Positions 8,576-17,198 of a stretch of DNA of 64,000 nucleotides are shown here, piece after piece (within the stretch, counting starts at the first letter, position 1; every line of letters starts with the position of its first letter). Source of the DNA: Rhodobacter xanthinilyticus (GTDB lineage: Bacteria; Pseudomonadota; Alphaproteobacteria; Rhodobacterales; Rhodobacteraceae). Below the pieces are notes generated by a model. The model made no database searches and was not told the DNA's origin. It saw only the letters and a program-made list of their open reading frames with translations. Position numbers and translations under genes: made by a program. The stretch spans positions 3,302,001 through 3,366,000 of the forward strand of contig NZ_CP017781.1 in assembly GCF_001856665.1 (NCBI RefSeq). The letters are read 5' to 3'.

Positions 8576-9259
8576 TCAGAGGCCAGCGAGGCGATAGGCC
8601 CCACGGCCGTTCGACTCGATGAGCAGCGGCCAGTCCTTCTTGGACTTGAAGACGTCGGCCATCTTGAGGCTGCGCGACCCCGCCTGCGAAAGCACTGCCT
8701 TGCCGCTCTGCCACGGATCGCCCTGCTTGGCCGCCGCATGCAGGATCCGCACGACCTGTGCCTGGATCGGACCCAGCCGGAACTCCCGGCCATGGCAGCG
8801 GACGCTCTGATAGTCGACAGAGGCGTGAAACTCGCCCGCTGGCTTCATGCCTGAGGCACCGCCGAAGCCTGTCGCCGCCTCGAAACGGTCGCGTTCTTCG
8901 CGCCTTAGCATCAAATCTGGCTTGCGGATCGTCAGGCTCTCGCGTGAGCCGTAGAAACAGGCATAGTCCGCCTTTGCGGTCCGGAAGCGGGTGACGCTGA
9001 CCTCACCCTTGCGAAAGAGCTGGAAGACGTCCTGGACGTGCAGGTCCAGCAGCCCATTGAACAAGGACCGCTCCGTGGGGATCGAGTAGCAGCGGCCATC
9101 GTCGGTTTCCTCGTAGTCGCCAAACTCGATGGGCAGGTTCAGGATGCGGACCGACAGCCGCAGCTGGTCGTTCTCGGCCAGATAGACCAGATCGACCTCG
9201 GGCATCGACCACCGGGCGAGGACTTCCGGCAGGGTGAAATACGCCTTCTCGATCTCCAT
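8576..9259 (-). CDS. Element regulator-like protein with C-terminal winged-helix-like region
   Basis: A 227-residue protein starting at MEIEKAYFTL. An earlier ATG at 9334 exists, but a promoter-like pair (-35 at 9325-9320, -10 at 9302-9297) would start the RNA downstream of it, favouring 9259. The N-terminal part (LPEVLARW) resembles a short HTH-like recognition segment. The C-terminal ~70 residues (GREFRLGPIQAQVV onward) resemble a winged-helix DNA-binding domain. It is divergent from the S24 repressor, a typical place for a Cro-like partner. Family unknown; a regulatory role is inferred. Confidence 0.55.
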   Translation of the reverse strand: MEIEKAYFTLPEVLARWSMPEVDLVYLAENDQLRLSVRILNLPIEFGDYEETDDGRCYSIPTERSLFNGLLDLHVQDVFQLFRKGEVSVTRFRTAKADYACFYGSRESLTIRKPDLMLRREERDRFEAATGFGGASGMKPAGEFHASVDYQSVRCHGREFRLGPIQAQVVRILHAAAKQGDPWQSGKAVLSQAGSRSLKMADVFKSKKDWPLLIESNGRGAYRLAGL

Positions 9260-9296
9260 CCGGGCCCCCGATTCCAATGCAATCTGTTTGGCTTTT

Positions 9297-9336
9297 GTTC
9301 TAACCGCTTGACGATCCCAATTCAATCCTGTCATAT
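9297..9336. promoter_or_regulatory. Overlapping divergent promoters of the repressor region
   Basis: Minus strand: TTGAAT at 9325-9320 and TAGAAC at 9302-9297, 17 bp apart. Plus strand: TTGACG at 9308-9313 and TCATAT at 9331-9336, 17 bp apart. The two promoters share about 18 bp, so RNA polymerase could probably occupy only one at a time, a common phage switch arrangement. The boxes were read by eye. Confidence 0.4.
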
Positions 9337-9367
9337 CCCACTCTATCCACAGCCCCTTGGGGAAAAG

Positions 9368-10045
9368 ATGACCGAACATCACACCCTGGCCGACCGTCTG
9401 CGGGCTCGCTCCGACCAGCTCGGCCTGGCACCGGCCCATGTTGCGGAGATGGCCGGGGTCAACCGCTCCTTCGTCTATGACATCCTACGCGGACGCTCCT
9501 CGCGCCCCAGCATCGACCGTCTGGCCGATGTCGCCCGCGTGCTGAAGGTCGACCGCGAATGGCTGATTCACGGGATCGGCGAGATCGAGGGCCCCTCCCC
9601 CTTCAGCGAGAACCCCGAAGATACCTTCGTGGCGATCGCGCATGCCACGCCCCGCCCCGCCATGGGTGGCGGCGCAGTGGTGACCGAGGATGGCGACACG
9701 CCCGGCCGTGCCTACCACTTCCGCCAGTCGTGGATCCGCCACAAGCTGAAGGCCAACCCGTCACAGCTCCGGATCATGCATGTCGAAGGCGATAGCATGG
9801 TCCCCACGCTGCAGGACGGCGACGCCGTGTTAGTCGACATGACGCGCCAGTTCCCCAGCCCCCCCGGCATCTTCGTCCTCGACGACGGCATGGGCCTGGT
9901 GGCAAAGCGCCTCGAGCATATTCCCAACAGCGACCCACCAGCTGTGCGGGTGATCTCGGACAACACGCTCTACCCCGCCTACGAGCGCACGGCCGACGAG
10001 ATCCGCATCATAGGCCGCATCCGCTGGTTCGCGAGGGAGATATGA
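9368..10045 (+). CDS. XRE-family repressor with S24 (LexA/CI-like) peptidase domain
   Basis: A 225-residue protein with an N-terminal helix-turn-helix (residues ~7-60, VAEMAGVNRSFVYDIL) and a C-terminal S24 domain carrying the Ser-Lys dyad, EGDSMVPTL (Ser143) and LVAKRLE (Lys180). Phage CI repressors of this type are inactivated through this domain during DNA damage. I see no obvious Ala-Gly cleavage dipeptide in the linker, so self-cleavage is not assured. It reads away from the minus-strand replication module and is the likely switch controlling it. Confidence 0.85.
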   Translation: MTEHHTLADRLRARSDQLGLAPAHVAEMAGVNRSFVYDILRGRSSRPSIDRLADVARVLKVDREWLIHGIGEIEGPSPFSENPEDTFVAIAHATPRPAMGGGAVVTEDGDTPGRAYHFRQSWIRHKLKANPSQLRIMHVEGDSMVPTLQDGDAVLVDMTRQFPSPPGIFVLDDGMGLVAKRLEHIPNSDPPAVRVISDNTLYPAYERTADEIRIIGRIRWFAREI

Positions 10046-10082
10046 GGATGGGTGGTGCCGTTCCCGCCCGGGGCCACAAACG

Positions 10083-10114
10083 AAAAAGCGCCCGCGAGAT
10101 TTCTCTCCGGGCGC
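10083..10114 (-). terminator. Intrinsic terminator reading leftward
   Basis: On the minus strand, stem GCGCCCG (10114-10108), a 13-nt loop and CGGGCGC (10094-10088) are followed by TTTTT. It ends transcripts coming from the right, yet no clear gene lies there. It may serve a short RNA or stop read-through towards the repressor gene. Confidence 0.55.
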
Positions 10115-10431
10115 ACCTCTGCGATGATTGGAACTTGCGTCAAGGGAGGCAGGTTTGTCAACGCATTTCCTCTATCCGCTGCATAGACTTAGGCGAACCT
10201 GGGATCAGCCCACGTCAGCGGCAACAACATCCCCCTTGGGGTCGAAGGTTAAGCATCTTGGAGAAAACAAAGATCGGAAGGACTGCAACGATCACGAGTC
10301 CCGCGGGCAACGCGACGGAAAAACTCAGGCTCGGAGACCGGTTTTGCTGGCGCATCAGCCCCCGAGATTGCTAAACAGTAACGAAAGGCGCGGATTTTAG
10401 GCCGCGACGAGAAGGTCGTAAAGGCTCAAAA
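10115..10431. other. Non-coding spacer between repressor and defence genes
   Basis: No credible open frame. The minus strand holds a TTGACA-like sequence near 10158 leading towards the terminator at 10083-10114, so a short minus-strand RNA is possible. The plus strand should hold the promoter of the AAA-ATPase gene, but I find no convincing boxes. Confidence 0.35.
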
Positions 10432-11514
10432 ATGGCTTCGGCACAGCAACTTATCGGGCTCATAAAGAGCCATGCAGAGGGGGACGAAGAGCGATTCTTC
10501 GATCTCGCGATGCAGCTTGCTGCGGCAGAAGAACAGCGCGGCCACAATCGGTTAGCGGAACAGCTGCGCCAATGGGCTGAAGCATCAAAGACACCGAAGG
10601 CCGCTGCGACTGCGAAGTTGACACCGCTGGCAGCTCCGCGGGGTGATCTCGCGGGCATCTTGGGCGCGCGATACCCGACAACAACGCTCAACGACCTGAT
10701 TTTGCCGGATCACCTCTCCGACGAACTGCGTCAAATCGTTGTAGAAACTCGGAAGCGCGATCTTCTTGAAGAGAAGGGGCTACATCCACGTCGACGACTT
10801 CTCTTTTCGGGCCCTCCAGGCACAGGAAAAACCCTGAGCGCTGAAGCATTGGCAGGGGAACTCAAGTTCCCCTTGTTCACAGTTCTACTTCATGGGCTGA
10901 TCACCAAGTTCATGGGAGAGACCGCTCAGAAGTTGCGCCTGATCTTCGATGCGATCCGCACAACTCGTGGCGTTTACCTGTTCGACGAAATCGACGCGCT
11001 CGCGGCGTCTCGCGGAAACGAAAATGACGTTGGAGAAGCCAGGCGAATTCTGAACTCGTTCCTCCAGTTCCTAGATGAAGATACCGGGCCGTCTATCGTT
11101 GTCGCCACCACGAATATCCCTGAGATTCTGGACAGGGCAATCCTTCGGCGTTTCGAACTCGTGCTGCCATACGAGTTGCCCTCCAGAGAGGCGGTTCAAA
11201 AGGCTTTGCGGCGGCGCTTGATCGGTTTCAGCGTCACTGATGTGGATTGGGATGCTGTGTCGAGGGTTGCGGAAGGTCTTTCAACCGCAGATGTTGTTGC
11301 TGCGGGGGAAGATGCCGGGCGACGCGCGGTCTTGTCCTCTACCGACAGGATTTTGACGGATACGCTTATCGCATCAATGGAGCGTCGGCGTTCGTTGCAT
11401 GGACTTGGAACATCGCTGAATGGAACGCAATCGCCCTCATCTGATCATAAACGGCCCCGGACAAGCAGTCGCGTTTCAGGCAAAGGTCAACGGTCAGACA
11501 AAGCATCCGAGTGA
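10432..11514 (+). CDS. ietA: AAA ATPase of an IetAS-type defence pair
   Basis: A 360-residue AAA ATPase with Walker A GPPGTGKT (127-134), Walker B VYLFDEID (181-188), a sensor segment ATTNIPEILDRA and an arginine-finger-like RRFE. The N-terminal ~75 residues are helical and may dock the partner. The next gene, overlapping by 95 bp, is a subtilisin-like protease. An AAA ATPase next to a subtilase is the IetAS pair, known from plasmid-exclusion work in Agrobacterium and reported as anti-phage. The ATPase is thought to sense or control the protease. It sits in a cluster with restriction and integration genes, as defence systems do. The pairing is solid; the name IetA is inferred from it. Confidence 0.8.
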   Translation: MASAQQLIGLIKSHAEGDEERFFDLAMQLAAAEEQRGHNRLAEQLRQWAEASKTPKAAATAKLTPLAAPRGDLAGILGARYPTTTLNDLILPDHLSDELRQIVVETRKRDLLEEKGLHPRRRLLFSGPPGTGKTLSAEALAGELKFPLFTVLLHGLITKFMGETAQKLRLIFDAIRTTRGVYLFDEIDALAASRGNENDVGEARRILNSFLQFLDEDTGPSIVVATTNIPEILDRAILRRFELVLPYELPSREAVQKALRRRLIGFSVTDVDWDAVSRVAEGLSTADVVAAGEDAGRRAVLSSTDRILTDTLIASMERRRSLHGLGTSLNGTQSPSSDHKRPRTSSRVSGKGQRSDKASE

Positions 11515-13888
11515 TGTGCCTAACCGCCGCGCGCATGCGCTGGCGCTTTTGCGAGCGATCGATGGGCTCGGGGATCCCTCAGAGCAGGGGCGCCCTGGGG
11601 TCTATCTCGAGATTGAGGCGAGACCGAACGAACCGTTCGTGACCAAGAGCCTTGATTCAAGCGGCCTACACCTGCTCCGAGTTGACGCTGCCGCCGAGAA
11701 TGGTGCGGCTCCCGCCCGCGCCACAGTTTTTGCGTCGCCAACTGGCGTGGCCAATCTACGTCGGAAGGTCGAAGCCTTTCAGGACGAGGACACCCCGAAG
11801 GGCCGGCCTAAGAATGCCGACCTTGTGCAGAGCATAAAGGCCATCGTTGAGGCAGGACTGCGCGCACTTTGGCGAAGTCCTGCAGCTAAATTTCCCGCAG
11901 ACGATGGGGCAACGCATCCCTGGGAAATCTGGCTGGACCGCAGCGAAGCTGATCACTTCATTGCGAATGCGCGCGGCCTCGGAATCCGGTTTGAAGGCGG
12001 GGAAGGTCAGGCCGGAGGAGGGCGCCTTGAGTTTCCTGAAGACGTAGTAGTAGTTGGCCACGCAACCCACGCTCAGATAGCCGGGGCAGTCCGCAGCCTT
12101 GGAATTGTGAAGGCCCTTGCCGCCCCGACCGTCCTCTCGGACTATTTTGACGGTATGCCGCCGGATGAGCAGGCTGAGTGGGCGCAAGCGATGGAACGTC
12201 TCCTGCAGCCGCCCGCTGCAGCGGATCCACGTTACATTACGCTACTTGATAGCGGTGTGGGGCTGAATCACCCGTTAGTTCGACCTTACCTTGATCCAGT
12301 TGATCGGCATGCAGCAGAACCCGGATGGGGGCTGGATGACACGCACGGGCATGGCACGCAATTGGCAGGTCTTGCGCTCTATGGGGACTTGCTGCCGCTG
12401 ATCCAAAGCAACCTACCGGTGCATGTTCGGCATCGGCTTGAGTCAGCCAAGATCATCCCTGATGCTGGCCAGAATCCCTATCACCTTTTGGGAGACGTAG
12501 TTCTCAAGGCCATCAACGCGGTCGAGGCGAATGCCGAGCGTGGCCGAACGTTTTCGATGGCAAGCACGACCGACCAGGACACGCCACACGACGGCGCACC
12601 CACATCTTGGTCCAGTGAGATTGATCAACTTGCAGCTGGTGTGTCGGGAGATCGGCGTCTGCAGCGACTATTTGTGATTTCAGCGGGCAACATCAGGGAT
12701 CAAGGTCGCTTCGAAGGAGCCGATTACCTTTCCGTTTGTGACGACCTTGACCATGAGATTGAATCCCCTGCTCAAGCTTGGAACTCAATCTGCGTCGGCG
12801 GGTATACTGACAAGGCGAGGCTTCCGGCGGGTTCGACCGGGTATCCAGTCGCGCCCATGGGTGATCTCTCTCCGTCATCTAGGACTGCCAGCTGGTCGCG
12901 GCACTGGGCCATCAAGCCGGACGTGGTCATGGAAGGTGGTAACTGGATCCAGGACGGTCCGCCGCACCCGATGAACCATGCGGCGCTTTCGCTACTTACT
13001 ACGGATCACCGCTATCCTCGACGTTCACTGACGACGACGGCAGACACCAGCGCGGCAACGGCTCTTGCTGCGAAGGCTGTTACCGAGCTCTGGGAGGACT
13101 ACCCTGCCTTGTGGCCAGAGACGATACGGGCGATCTTCGTCTCGTCTGCGAGGTGGACGCAGCAGATGAAGACGCATCTGCCAGCAAATCCCTCAAAGGG
13201 CGACTTTGCGAAGCTGTTTCGGCGGTACGGCTACGGCGTCCCGGACCAAGCGCGTGCACGACGCAGCGCGGTGAATGCGTTGTCTCTCATCGTCCAGGAT
13301 ACGATCATCCCATATCGGCCGAGCGCCACGGCCGGGGCTGACCCTGTCCACAATCAGATGAAGTTCTTTGAGCTTCCCTGGCCTCGCAATGCCCTCAGGG
13401 CGCTCGCCGCCGCTGAAGTAACGCTACGAGTTACACTGAGCACGTTCATTGAGCCAAATCCCTCGGAAGCGGCACGCGGATCGAAGTTCCGCTACGCCTC
13501 GCACAATCTTCGTTTCAAGCTCAACCGAGCCAATGAAAACCAGGCGCAGTTCAAGGCCCGAATAAACAAGCTGGCGGATGACCCGGATGCGGAAGCTGTA
13601 GGCGACAATGATGGGTGGGTCTATGGGCGCAACCGTCGCGATGTGGGGAGCTTACACATCGACGAGTTGCGGTGCGCTGCCTCCGACCTCGCCCAGAGAA
13701 ACATGCTTGCGGTCCATCCAGTGGCTGGTTGGTGGAAGTCGAAGTCGACCCAGAACGTCGACCAGAGGACGGCACGCTTCGCTCTTGTCGTTGAACTGGA
13801 TACCGGAGATGTCGAAACGGACCTCTATACGGAGATTGAAGCAGCGATTGCAGCGATGAACGCAGCGCAGGTGCAGGTGGTTGTTTGA
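11420..13888 (+). CDS. ietS: Subtilisin-like (S8) serine protease of an IetAS-type defence pair
   Basis: An 822-residue cytoplasmic S8 protease; no signal peptide is present. The catalytic triad is visible: Asp277 in TLLDSGVGLNHP, His311 in THGHGTQLAG and Ser544 in ADTSAATALAAKA. A ~270-residue N-terminal region precedes the protease fold, and a ~200-residue C-terminal region may bind target or partner. It overlaps the AAA ATPase gene by 95 bp and should be co-translated with it. In IetAS systems the protease is the presumed effector; its substrate is not evident from this sequence. Confidence 0.85.
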   Translation: MERNRPHLIINGPGQAVAFQAKVNGQTKHPSDVPNRRAHALALLRAIDGLGDPSEQGRPGVYLEIEARPNEPFVTKSLDSSGLHLLRVDAAAENGAAPARATVFASPTGVANLRRKVEAFQDEDTPKGRPKNADLVQSIKAIVEAGLRALWRSPAAKFPADDGATHPWEIWLDRSEADHFIANARGLGIRFEGGEGQAGGGRLEFPEDVVVVGHATHAQIAGAVRSLGIVKALAAPTVLSDYFDGMPPDEQAEWAQAMERLLQPPAAADPRYITLLDSGVGLNHPLVRPYLDPVDRHAAEPGWGLDDTHGHGTQLAGLALYGDLLPLIQSNLPVHVRHRLESAKIIPDAGQNPYHLLGDVVLKAINAVEANAERGRTFSMASTTDQDTPHDGAPTSWSSEIDQLAAGVSGDRRLQRLFVISAGNIRDQGRFEGADYLSVCDDLDHEIESPAQAWNSICVGGYTDKARLPAGSTGYPVAPMGDLSPSSRTASWSRHWAIKPDVVMEGGNWIQDGPPHPMNHAALSLLTTDHRYPRRSLTTTADTSAATALAAKAVTELWEDYPALWPETIRAIFVSSARWTQQMKTHLPANPSKGDFAKLFRRYGYGVPDQARARRSAVNALSLIVQDTIIPYRPSATAGADPVHNQMKFFELPWPRNALRALAAAEVTLRVTLSTFIEPNPSEAARGSKFRYASHNLRFKLNRANENQAQFKARINKLADDPDAEAVGDNDGWVYGRNRRDVGSLHIDELRCAASDLAQRNMLAVHPVAGWWKSKSTQNVDQRTARFALVVELDTGDVETDLYTEIEAAIAAMNAAQVQVVV

Positions 13889-13923
13889 TTGGAGAACTTT
13901 CTGGTGGTACCCGCGATACGCTT

Positions 13924-13970
13924 GATTGCGAAGGGCTTCTTTCCCTCTTGCTTCCACAGTGCTTCCAAGG
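13924..13970. repeat. Direct repeat copy 1 flanking the tRNA remnant
   Basis: It begins GATTGCG and contains TGCTTCCAC and TGCTTCCAA. A second copy at 14186-14232 matches it at about four of five positions. The copies are 262 bp apart and enclose the tRNA-fMet 3' remnant. They may be integrase arm sites or old element ends. Confidence 0.55.
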
Positions 13971-14034
13971 GTGTTAGAAACGCAAACGCCGCCCTTGTTG
14001 GCGGCGCTTAAGCGTTTGACAACGCGTAGTTTTT

Positions 14035-14080
14035 TGGTTGCGGGGACAGGATTTGAACCTGTGACCTTCAGGTTATGAGT
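14035..14080 (-). other. Initiator tRNA-fMet 3' remnant, likely integration (att) site
   Basis: The minus strand reads the 3' half of an alphaproteobacterial tRNA-fMet: anticodon CAT, the anticodon 3' stem CCTGA, the T-loop GGTTCAAATCC and the acceptor end CCCCGCAACCA. The 5' half is missing, so it is not a functional tRNA. Such fragments remain at the far end of elements that integrate into tRNA genes. Its orientation puts the element on the high-coordinate side, where the tyrosine integrase (15923) lies. Confidence 0.75.
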
Positions 14081-14185
14081 CGTGTCAAACGAAATATGAT
14101 CAGGCGCGACGAATCGCGTTTTCTTTCGCATAACCTGCCAATTGCGAGATAGGGCCACAAGCCCAAACTGCGCGCGGATTGTCAG

Positions 14186-14232
14186 GATTGCGCAGCGGTT
14201 TTTCCCCTCATGCTTCCACCATGCTTCCAATG
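14186..14232. repeat. Direct repeat copy 2 flanking the tRNA remnant
   Basis: Partner of 13924-13970, same orientation: GATTGCG, CCCTC, TGCTTCCAC and TGCTTCCAA in the same spacing. No gene is visible between the copies apart from the tRNA remnant. Confidence 0.55.
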
Positions 14233-14264
14233 GGTAGCGGAATGATTTTCCGGTAGCACTGCCA

Positions 14265-15704
14265 TCAACCGTCCATCCGCGACCAGAAGCCGGTCTTCTT
14301 GCCATGCTCTGCCTTCAGGCGCGCGGCATAGGCGTGATGCGGCTCGACCGGTCCGAAGTCCTCGATCCGTCCGGCGAGATCGGCACAGGTTGCCAAGTGC
14401 TGGGCGGCATAGCCATAGCGCTTCTGCCTCCCCTCGTTCAACGTAAAATCGATCATCGCCCGCAGCGCCACTGTTGCGGCGAGCGGATGCTTCTCGGCCA
14501 ATGTCTCGGCCGCCGGGGCCAGGAATTCGTAGTGATCGCCATCGACCTCGTCCTGCCGCTCGATCAGCAATCGCGCGGCGTGGCCAAGCGATGGCCAGTT
14601 CAGAAAGAAGGCCAAGGCGGCCAGCAGGTCCGGGTGCGCGGCGGCGTGCGCCATCGCACGTTCTTCGGCCTCGATGTCGTCGAAATCCGGCAGGCGCTTC
14701 AGATAGGCCCGCAGGTGCTCACCCGACAGGTCGCGCTCGAAGCACGCCCAACGGAATGCCTGCGCCTCGTCTTTCCGATCAAGCGCCTCGAGCACGGCAA
14801 GTCGGGCGTCCTGCCACTCGGGCGGGATCCAGCCCGCCTCTTTCACCTCGGCCCGCTCGATGAAGCCAAGCGCGTCCCCTGCCCTGCCCGCCGCCAGCAG
14901 GCGCTGCGCGATCTCGGCCGCGATCTTCGGGACCTTGCGGGTCTTTGGATCGTACTGCGCAATGAAGCCATCGACATCGCCCTGCACGTCGGCAATGTCC
15001 TTCAGCGCCATCTCGACCGTGCTTTGCCGCGCGCGTTCGTCCATTTCGTGGGCATAGCGCGTGCCGCCGCTGCCCCAGCCGACGGCCTGCCACTCGCTCT
15101 TTGGCGGCACCGGCACGGGCGTGCGCCCAAGCTCCTCGACCAGTGCCTTCAGATGCGCGACGCCATCGGGGCCCAGCGCAGGGGCGATGATGGCGATCAA
15201 GCCGTCATACTGGCCGAAGCCATTGTCCTGCAGCGCATCAAGAACCTGCCGCGCCAGCGCCTCGGGCACAGCACCTGCCGCCTTGGCCACCTCGCCCAGA
15301 TCGGCGCAGGCCTGGTGGAAGATGTCGATGACGGTGCCGCTGCTGTCGTCGCAGCGTTCGAAAACGGGCTTGGCCAGAGCCATGAATCGCCACAACAGCG
15401 CAAGCGCCTCACCAGCATCGTGCGGGGCGATTTGTTCCATGATGGCGCTGCGCTGGGTCTGCAGGTCCTTCACCAGCGGCTTGCGGTTCTGCCAGTTCAC
15501 GAAGGTCCGTGCCTTCGCGATGCTGGTCAGCCGCTTCGTGATCTCCCGCGCCGCTTCCCTCGGGCCTTCCGCTCCGGCGAGCGCCAGGCGCAGCTTGCGC
15601 TTGGCAGCGGCATCGCCAGTGCTGATCTCGATCAGCAGCTGCGCCAGACGCTCAGTGCCGAGCGCCTCCAGGTTCTTTGCATTGAGGGTGGATTTCGACG
15701 CCAT
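14265..15704 (-). CDS. DUF6880 family protein
   Basis: A 479-residue helical protein of the DUF6880 type. The opening (TLNAKNLEALGTERLAQLL) and the repeated helical hairpins over residues ~200-470 are characteristic; the latter look like TPR/SEL1-type repeats. The start MASKST at 15704 is chosen over an ATG 27 bp upstream because GGAAT lies close before it. Function is unknown; related genes often lie near SWIM-type zinc-finger proteins. It stands alone between the tRNA remnant and the integrase, so it may be cargo or the flank of the element. Confidence 0.75.
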   Translation of the reverse strand: MASKSTLNAKNLEALGTERLAQLLIEISTGDAAAKRKLRLALAGAEGPREAAREITKRLTSIAKARTFVNWQNRKPLVKDLQTQRSAIMEQIAPHDAGEALALLWRFMALAKPVFERCDDSSGTVIDIFHQACADLGEVAKAAGAVPEALARQVLDALQDNGFGQYDGLIAIIAPALGPDGVAHLKALVEELGRTPVPVPPKSEWQAVGWGSGGTRYAHEMDERARQSTVEMALKDIADVQGDVDGFIAQYDPKTRKVPKIAAEIAQRLLAAGRAGDALGFIERAEVKEAGWIPPEWQDARLAVLEALDRKDEAQAFRWACFERDLSGEHLRAYLKRLPDFDDIEAEERAMAHAAAHPDLLAALAFFLNWPSLGHAARLLIERQDEVDGDHYEFLAPAAETLAEKHPLAATVALRAMIDFTLNEGRQKRYGYAAQHLATCADLAGRIEDFGPVEPHHAYAARLKAEHGKKTGFWSRMDG

Positions 15705-15922
15705 GTGGATTCCGTTTCTTTTCGCAGACATTAGCAGCGCGGTCGGAAGACCGGAACCTGCGTTCTGATTCGTCCGGGCAATCCTTTCTGCTCACGACTA
15801 CGATTCAGCCCCTGCGTGAGAATACGCGGATTTTCCTTTTTACACGCAATATCAATGTGTTCGTTGACTAGCCCTCCGCATTGCGCACTGTGGAAGCCAG
15901 ACAACTCGGAAGCCGATCTCCC

Positions 15923-17077
15923 ATGCCCAAACTCACAAAGCGCATCGTCGACGCCGCAGAAGCCCAAGCCGCCGAATACTTCGTCTGGGACAACGACATC
16001 CCCGGCTTCGGACTTCGGGTGCTGCCAAGCGGGCGGAAAGGCTACGTCGTGCAATACCGTGCCGGGCGCCGGTCGCGGCGGATCAGCCTTGGCCCCAGCA
16101 CGGTTCTGACCTGCGAACAGGCACGCACCCGTGCCATCACCATCGTCGCCGCTGCGCGCAACGGGCAGGACCCTGCTGCCGAGCGCGACGCCGGGCGCAA
16201 GGCGATCACCATCAAGGAACTGGCAGAGCGGTTCGACAAGGAACACATCGCGATCCGCGTGAAGGCCAGCACGGGGAAGGAGTATCGCCGGAACCTGCAG
16301 CGCTTCATCCTTCCCGCCATCGGGCAGCTGACAGTCACAGGGATCACGCGGGCGGATGTCGCCAAGTTCCACCACGACCTGCGCCACATCCCCTATCAGG
16401 CCAACCGCTGCCTCGAGGTGATCTCGAAGATGTTCAGCCTGTCCGAAATGTGGGGCTTGCGTCCAGACGGGACCAACCCGCGCAAGCACATCCGGAAGTA
16501 CCCCGAGGAAAAGCGCGAACGGTTCCTGAGTGCGGCGGAACTGCGCCGGATCGGCGAGGTGCTGCGCGAGATGGAGGCGGAAGGGGTAGAACTGCCATCG
16601 GCCATCCTCGCCGCACGGCTGTTGATCATGACCGGCTGCCGCCTGAACGAGATCATGTCCTTGAAGTGGTCATACATCGATTTCGACAGCCCTGCTTTGC
16701 GCCTGCCGGATTCCAAGACCGGGGCGAAGGTCGTCCACGTAGGTCAGCCGGTGGCGGACCTTCTGCGGGACGCCCAGCGTATCGACGGCAACCCGTGGGT
16801 CATCACGGGCACCCTGCCCGGCAAGCCCCTGAGCGATCTGCAATCTTTCTGGCAGCGCGTCCGTGCCCGCGCCGGGGTAAAGGACGTCCGCATCCACGAC
16901 CTGCGCCACACCTTCGCCTCAACGGCCGTGGCCTCGGGTCAGGGATTGCCGATGATCGGCAAGCTCCTTGGCCACACGCAGGTCCAGACCACGGCGCGGT
17001 ATGCCCATCTTGCCGCCGAACCCGTGCGGATGGCGGCTGATGCCGTCGCGCAGAACCTGCGGCAATCCTTGGGATAA
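15923..17077 (+). CDS. Tyrosine recombinase integrase, P4-like
   Basis: A 384-residue integrase with an N-terminal DUF4102-type arm-binding domain (LRVLPSGRKGYVVQYR), a core-binding domain (~85-180) and a catalytic domain with all expected residues: Arg240 (GCRLNE), His325 and Arg328 (HDLRHT), His351 (LLGHTQ) and Tyr360 (ARYAH). The ATG at 15923 is preferred over a TTG 42 bp upstream. It lies 1.8 kb from the tRNA-fMet remnant and probably catalysed integration there. Which genes it once carried is uncertain. Confidence 0.9.
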   Translation: MPKLTKRIVDAAEAQAAEYFVWDNDIPGFGLRVLPSGRKGYVVQYRAGRRSRRISLGPSTVLTCEQARTRAITIVAAARNGQDPAAERDAGRKAITIKELAERFDKEHIAIRVKASTGKEYRRNLQRFILPAIGQLTVTGITRADVAKFHHDLRHIPYQANRCLEVISKMFSLSEMWGLRPDGTNPRKHIRKYPEEKRERFLSAAELRRIGEVLREMEAEGVELPSAILAARLLIMTGCRLNEIMSLKWSYIDFDSPALRLPDSKTGAKVVHVGQPVADLLRDAQRIDGNPWVITGTLPGKPLSDLQSFWQRVRARAGVKDVRIHDLRHTFASTAVASGQGLPMIGKLLGHTQVQTTARYAHLAAEPVRMAADAVAQNLRQSLG

Positions 17078-17145
17078 TTGCGCGCCAACCCTTCCCTTTT
17101 CGATTGATCCCCAAGCATCGCGCAGCTACGGTCGAAGAAGGCCCA

Positions 17146-17167
17146 GAAATTGGGCGCGCATAATTTC
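17146..17167. promoter_or_regulatory. GAAATT-N10-AATTTC dyad upstream of the WYL regulator
   Basis: A perfect 6-bp inverted repeat separated by 10 bp lies 32 bp before the regulator start. BrxR/CapW-type proteins bind such dyads in their own promoters as dimers. This is the best candidate operator for the gene at 17199. Confidence 0.45.
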
Positions 17168-17198
17168 CATGCGCATCGACCGATAACGGGAGAGCGTG

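Noticed and set aside
14035-14080. Functional tRNA gene
   Set aside because: The D-arm and 5' acceptor strand are absent; only the 3' half remains.
13652-14305. 217-residue minus-strand open frame across the tRNA remnant
   Set aside because: It crosses the protease 3' end, both direct repeats and the tRNA remnant; the translation is a by-product of the repeats.
14304-15734. 476-residue plus-strand open frame
   Set aside because: Shadow of the DUF6880 gene on the opposite strand; no domain and no binding site.
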